Below, one piece after another: positions 60,934 through 64,000 of a stretch of DNA of 64,000 nt. Source of the DNA: Halobacteriales archaeon SW_8_68_21 (GTDB lineage Archaea > Halobacteriota > Halobacteria > Halobacteriales > Haloferacaceae); contig PXST01000002.1 in NCBI GenBank assembly GCA_003023405.1, forward strand, positions 60,128 through 124,127. The letters run 5' to 3'. The notes under the pieces were generated by a model. That model was not told where the DNA came from. It saw only the letters and a program-made list of their open reading frames with translations, and did not search any database. The first letter of the stretch is position 1. Each line of letters opens with the position of its first letter. The translations under genes were made by a program, and so were the position numbers.

Positions 60934-61028
60934 TTGGACTCGGAATCGACAGATCCCATCTTCGCGTACTCCTTCTCACGCTTTTTCATGTGGGCCTTCA
61001 CTTTCGCGTGTAACTCTTGTTTTTCCAT
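60930..61028 (-). CDS. Possible 32-residue basic microprotein convergent with the Doc-like gene
   Basis: MEKQELHAKVKAHMKKREKE, then YAKMGSVDSESN and TAA. One amphipathic, highly charged helix. The stop codons of this frame and the Doc-like gene overlap (60930-60933). The clean ATG, helix-like pattern and location make it plausible, perhaps a small antitoxin or regulator; proof is lacking. Confidence 0.45.
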   Translation of the reverse strand: MEKQELHAKVKAHMKKREKEYAKMGSVDSESN

Positions 61029-61182
61029 GTGTACTGAATAGTACGACATCCATTCGTGATAACGCTTCTGGTGAGGCTATTCGACGCGTTTTCGAGAGCG
61101 ATTCGTACGGGGCGAACAATCCGATTCGGAAACCGCTCGATCAAAAGGCGCGAACTCGCTTCGCTCGTTTGCGGTCGAAGCC

Positions 61183-61242
61183 CTACTCTCTGACTGCCTC
61201 GACGATCGCAATGAAGATGTTCGAGTCGACGAAAAACGTCAC
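61183..61242 (-). pseudogene. VapC-type PIN toxin remnant
   Basis: From a GTG at 61242: VTFFVDSNIFIAIVEAVRE and TAG. The DSNIF block with its catalytic Asp is the start of PIN toxins, but the remaining 110 or so residues are gone. The GTG overlaps the antitoxin stop (GTGA), the usual vapBC arrangement. Confidence 0.7.
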
Positions 61243-61385
61243 ACGTCTTCGCGGGATTCGCGAACAGCCTCGACGGGATCGACCTCCGGCGACTCCTCGA
61301 CGGCGAATTCAGCGAGCGCTTCGCCGAAGCGCAACTCCTCCGAGGGTCGGTCGTCCTCCTCGGAACGCCACCCGGAACGCGACAT
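61239..61385 (-). CDS. VapB-like antitoxin, orphaned
   Basis: 48 residues: MSRSGWRSEEDDRPSEELRF, GEALAEFAVEESPEVDPVEA, VRESREDV. The charged, acidic composition is typical of the small antitoxins that precede haloarchaeal PIN toxins. The toxin that follows is truncated to 19 residues, so this is a leftover or a free regulator. A longer in-frame start at 61469 is not protein-like. Confidence 0.65.
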   Translation of the reverse strand: MSRSGWRSEEDDRPSEELRFGEALAEFAVEESPEVDPVEAVRESREDV

Positions 61386-61536
61386 GTACAGCGGCAGTCG
61401 GGCTTGCGGTATAACTCTCCGCTGACGAACGGAACTGAACCGTCGACTTCCCACCCGTAGGCTTACCACGAGCGCCGCGCTACCCTATTGCGTATATCGG
61501 GCAGCACGCGGAGACGCTGCGCCGGAGCTTCAAACG

Positions 61537-61745
61537 ATGACACGATCTGAATCAGGACCCGACCCGCGGGACGAGCCGATGAGCGACGCCGAACTCGACG
61601 CGTTCGAGACGCCGTCGATGGCCTCGCCGACCGCGTGAGCGAGTTCCTCGCGGATGGGGCCGACCACGCGCCGGCCGATATCGAAGCCGACGTCGAGGAA
61701 CTCCCGATGCCCGACCCGCTCGACGATCGGGCTGTCGACGAGTAG
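61537..61745 (+). pseudogene. Frameshifted small acidic gene
   Basis: ATG 61537 reads MTRSESGPDPRDEPMSDAEL and DAFE, then runs to a stop at 61636. One frame over, DAVDGLADRVSEFLADGADH and APADIEADVEELPMPDPLDD continue to a TAG at 61743-61745. Joined, a 69-residue acidic protein results, with one base missing near 61605-61610. A CGTATATCGG box at 61491-61500 could be its promoter. It may be another antitoxin-like gene; family unknown. Confidence 0.5.
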
Positions 61746-61800
61746 CGACGCGCGGCTCTGCGTTCGGATGGGCAAATATTTATTAACTACGAATAATAAT

Positions 61801-62730
61801 ATGAATGATATGGAACCGCGCCAGTTCATCTATATTGACGATGAAGTTGTCCGGAGTCTTCTCGCATCACACAGTATTGCAGCACCTGAAACAGTCAAAG
61901 AAAAGACGGAACAGATCTCAGAAGGGGACAAGGGAGTTGATTTTGGAGTCGGATTAGACATCCCGTATGTAGGAAATGCGGAAATTGGTGCAGAGGGCTC
62001 CTCTTCAAAAATGGATCGAGGTGTATTCGAAGCAAGCAGAAAAGTGAATGAGCAATATTTATTCAATATTCTTTACGAGGCGTTTGAAGAGGGAGATCAT
62101 ATTGTTGACTACACACAAGCTATTAGTGAGAATGAATTTAAATCTCTATCAGAAGGTGATTTGGTGAAAATCTGGGGAGAGGGACGTGTAGATGTCATAT
62201 ACCGCCTATTTACTGTCCTGGATTTTCTCTTTCGTGTAGATGGAAACGAAGAAAAAATAGAAGAAATAGAGGAGTATCGGGAGATTGCGTATGGCGATGA
62301 GATCGGTTTCTCAGTAAATGTAGAAGATACTCAATTCTCATTTGGTATGGTACTTGATGAGAGTTGTTTATGGATAGAAAATAAACGGAAGCTCATGCAG
62401 AACCACAACTATGTCGTAATGGGAAGGGTGAGAGAAATGATTGGTCAAAATGAAAAGTGGGATTATCCAGATATAATGAGACTCGGTGACACAGTCCTGA
62501 GTGACCAGACTATGGATATTGGGAGAGGAATGATAAATGACCTTCTAGACTCAGTAAAGAACTTTGAGAGCACCGTTGATTTACCGGATTTCGGTTCCAC
62601 CAGTCTAGAAGAGATGGATGAAGAAGATTGGGATGTAACTGAAGAGATCGTACAGATGGACATAAATCATGATGAGATCACACTAAAGGGACCGGGTTTT
62701 GTGATCGATCCAATCGCAATATATTGGTAA
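61801..62730 (+). CDS. DUF6414-like protein in AT-rich DNA
   Basis: 309 residues from ATG 61801 (or 61810). The start MEPRQFIYIDDEVVRSLLAS, with the FxYxDxExVxSLLAS pattern, recalls DUF6414 proteins. GVGLDIPYVGNAEIGAEGSS is a Gly-rich strand region, and EQYLFNILYEAFEEGDHIVD a conserved helix. An acidic C-terminal half follows (ITLKGPGFVIDPIAIYW at the end). Codon use is AT-rich and unlike the core genes, so it is recently acquired. Function unknown to me. It is flanked by toxin remnants and restriction-enzyme-like tails. Confidence 0.65.
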   Translation: MNDMEPRQFIYIDDEVVRSLLASHSIAAPETVKEKTEQISEGDKGVDFGVGLDIPYVGNAEIGAEGSSSKMDRGVFEASRKVNEQYLFNILYEAFEEGDHIVDYTQAISENEFKSLSEGDLVKIWGEGRVDVIYRLFTVLDFLFRVDGNEEKIEEIEEYREIAYGDEIGFSVNVEDTQFSFGMVLDESCLWIENKRKLMQNHNYVVMGRVREMIGQNEKWDYPDIMRLGDTVLSDQTMDIGRGMINDLLDSVKNFESTVDLPDFGSTSLEEMDEEDWDVTEEIVQMDINHDEITLKGPGFVIDPIAIYW

Positions 62731-62806
62731 TTCATCTAATAGTTGGTGGTTCCCCTCGCAGATTGTTCTTGTCAGGCCATATAATCTCGTTAACAGTCTC
62801 CATCTC

Positions 62807-62890
62807 TTAGTCAGTCAACCCGTACAGCTCGTAGATAATTTCGCCAATCAGATCGTCGATTATGACCTCCCAGCGATTCAAATCAGGATT
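62807..62890 (-). pseudogene. Degraded C-terminal tail of a restriction-modification-like protein
   Basis: On the minus strand the frame reads DLNRWEVIIDDLIGEIIYEL, YGLTD, then TAA at 62807-62809, and continues after the stop EMETVNEI. This parallels DDLIDEIVYELYGLTDEEIE near the true C-terminus at 63752-64000. DNA similarity over about 50 bp is visible (CCCGTACAGCTCGTAGA shared). It is a diverged partial copy of the same gene end. Confidence 0.65.
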
Positions 62891-62946
62891 AGATTACAAT
62901 CAGACACAGTGGAAAAAAGTAAATAATAACGATCCAATAGCTGGCT

Positions 62947-63686
62947 ATGACAATTCTCAGTTCAATAGTGTCTGGCGCGATTGGTGGGTTTGCCGCTACA
63001 TCTCTAGGCACAATTGCTGCTCAGCGGTATAACCGGCCTGAGTCGGAATTTAATCAAGGTGTAATCAAAGAGGGATCCTCACCGTACGAGGAACGGGCAG
63101 AAAGTGCGGAATATCGTGTTCAGATCCAGAATACAGGTCGCTCCGTTACAACCAATTGTAAGGCACGTATTTCACTACACGGAACTCACGAGACTACGAT
63201 TAATGAACCCTTCATGACCGAAGACGGGGTCAGCCATAAGGAGGTTGAAATATCAAAAAAGTATAAAATAGATATTGTTCTAGAATGAGATGAGCGTGGA
63301 TATCCTAACAGAATTGATATTAATCAAGATGAATTTGCTAGTTTCCGGCTGATTAAAGCGACCAGGGAATCTGTTGGTCCGAAAACCACAAGAATACACG
63401 ATTTGGTTCTGTTCTTTCTGAAGAAGAAATGGCTGAGAGAGATCAAATCTATTCAGAACCAATTCGTGTGGAAACCTTCTTTTCGCATGGACACAGAGCC
63501 CAGTGTTAGTTATAAGTCATAAATGGATCCAAGAACATTTTATGATATCAGTTAAGAAATAAAAAGGTCACTGTGATTTCCGCGAATTCAGAGAAGCTTG
63601 AGGGTGAAATTGAGTTAGAGTGGGAAAGAAATAATCTTCCTACTATCTCTTTAGAAAATAACAGTACGTCATACGAATTACTGTAA
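62947..63686 (+). pseudogene. Decayed gene for a membrane-anchored protein
   Basis: ATG 62947 opens MTILSSIVSGAIGGFAATSL (membrane anchor) and runs to IVLE, where TGA at 63286-63288 stops it after 113 residues. The same frame then continues convincingly as DERGYPNRIDINQDEFASFR. Near 63361-63370 the coding signal moves one frame (FGSVLSEEEMAERDQIYSEP), meets a TGA at 63543, and goes on as VTVISANSEKLEGEIELEWE to TAA 63684-63686. So one gene of about 245 codons with two nonsense changes and a frameshift, or a short functional N-terminal part. Family unknown; AT-rich. Confidence 0.65.
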
Positions 63687-63751
63687 GGTAGTTTCTGGAT
63701 AACTGAGTCCAAGTATGGATTCTTTCGACTGATTTCGACGCCGATATTCGC

Positions 63752-64000
63752 TCACTTCCCGACCGCCTCCTCAACGATCTCGATCTCCTCGTCAGTGAGC
63801 CCGTACAGCTCGTAGACGATCTCGTCGATCAGGTCGTCGGTCTTTTCGATCTTCCCGTCGAGCTCTTCGGCGCGCTCAACCGTTTCGAGGTAGTTCGCCA
63901 AGTCGTCGGCCACGTCGTCGACGTCGGGCAACTCGATCGCCTTCAGCCGGTCGACGAGCGAGTTTGTCTTCGTCGCCGTCTCGCGGAAGTTCGCGAAGCC
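63752..64000 (-). CDS. C-terminus of a restriction-modification-like protein (continues beyond window)
   Basis: 83 codons open to the window edge: GFANFRETATKTNSLVDRLK, AIELPDVDDVADDLANYLET, then DLIDEIVYELYGLTDEEIEI and VEEAVGK with TGA at 63752. The IVYELYGLTDEEIxIVE ending is common at the end of large type IIG/Eco57I-like methylase-endonucleases and related DNA methyltransferases. Most of the gene lies outside, so the class is inferred from the tail only. Confidence 0.6.
   Translation of the reverse strand, partial: GFANFRETATKTNSLVDRLKAIELPDVDDVADDLANYLETVERAEELDGKIEKTDDLIDEIVYELYGLTDEEIEIVEEAVGK

Overview
The window is 64 kb of chromosome from a halophilic archaeon. This is inferred from the very GC-rich, acidic coding sequence, archaeal-type genes (rfcL, rps8e, trmY, dpsA, fused HAD/crotonase), TATA-like leaderless promoters, Tat-type lipoprotein signals and families known mainly from Halobacteria. 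A Halorubrum-like member of the Haloferacales is my guess only; nothing here fixes the genus.

Layout. 0-20 kb is mostly ordinary core: the 3' part of secD, a DtxR-type regulator overlapping a GDT1-type cation transporter, rnhB, rps8e, a K+ channel/TrkA-like protein, small regulators, dpsA, a nitrilase-family hydrolase, mutY, pyrF, trmY with two zinc proteins, tRNA-Pro(CGG), a CaCA exchanger, a TVP38-type membrane protein, and a GtrA/sulfatase pair. 21.5-26 kb is decayed accessory DNA starting at tRNA-Val(CAC): the tRNA 3' end is repeated downstream (att-like), followed by a frameshifted PfkB kinase gene, orphan zinc-site protein and a threonine-synthase-like enzyme. 26-35 kb holds an unusual SAM methyltransferase, an MFS carrier, two universal stress proteins, an FAD oxidoreductase, a Dam-type methylase and several haloarchaeal DUF membrane proteins. 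A complete IS200/IS605 element (tnpA plus tnpB) lies at about 35.5-37.35 kb.

37.3-44 kb mixes intact genes with gene remnants next to short tandem repeats: a dioxygenase C-terminus beside three 63-bp TATA-containing repeats, a penicillin-acylase gene with three lesions, and an AstE/AspA-like C-terminus beside 29-bp repeats. 44-59.5 kb returns to core metabolism and information processing: an AlkA-like glycosylase, a fused 3-hydroxyacyl-CoA dehydrogenase/enoyl-CoA hydratase, asd, FKBP isomerase, tRNA-His(GTG), ctaA, an amino-acid ABC transporter operon, an alcohol dehydrogenase, a histidine kinase and rfcL. A DUF5615/DUF433 pair, probably toxin-antitoxin, is embedded in it.

59.5-64 kb is a defence/toxin-like accessory tail with falling GC: an orphan DUF433 protein, a winged-helix protein with a Doc/Fic motif, a VapBC remnant, a frameshifted small gene, a DUF6414-like gene, a decayed membrane-anchored gene, and the C-terminus of a protein resembling restriction-modification enzymes running off the end. 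A degraded second copy of that C-terminus lies 1 kb earlier. This tail is the most likely place for an undescribed system. No CRISPR array or rRNA was seen.
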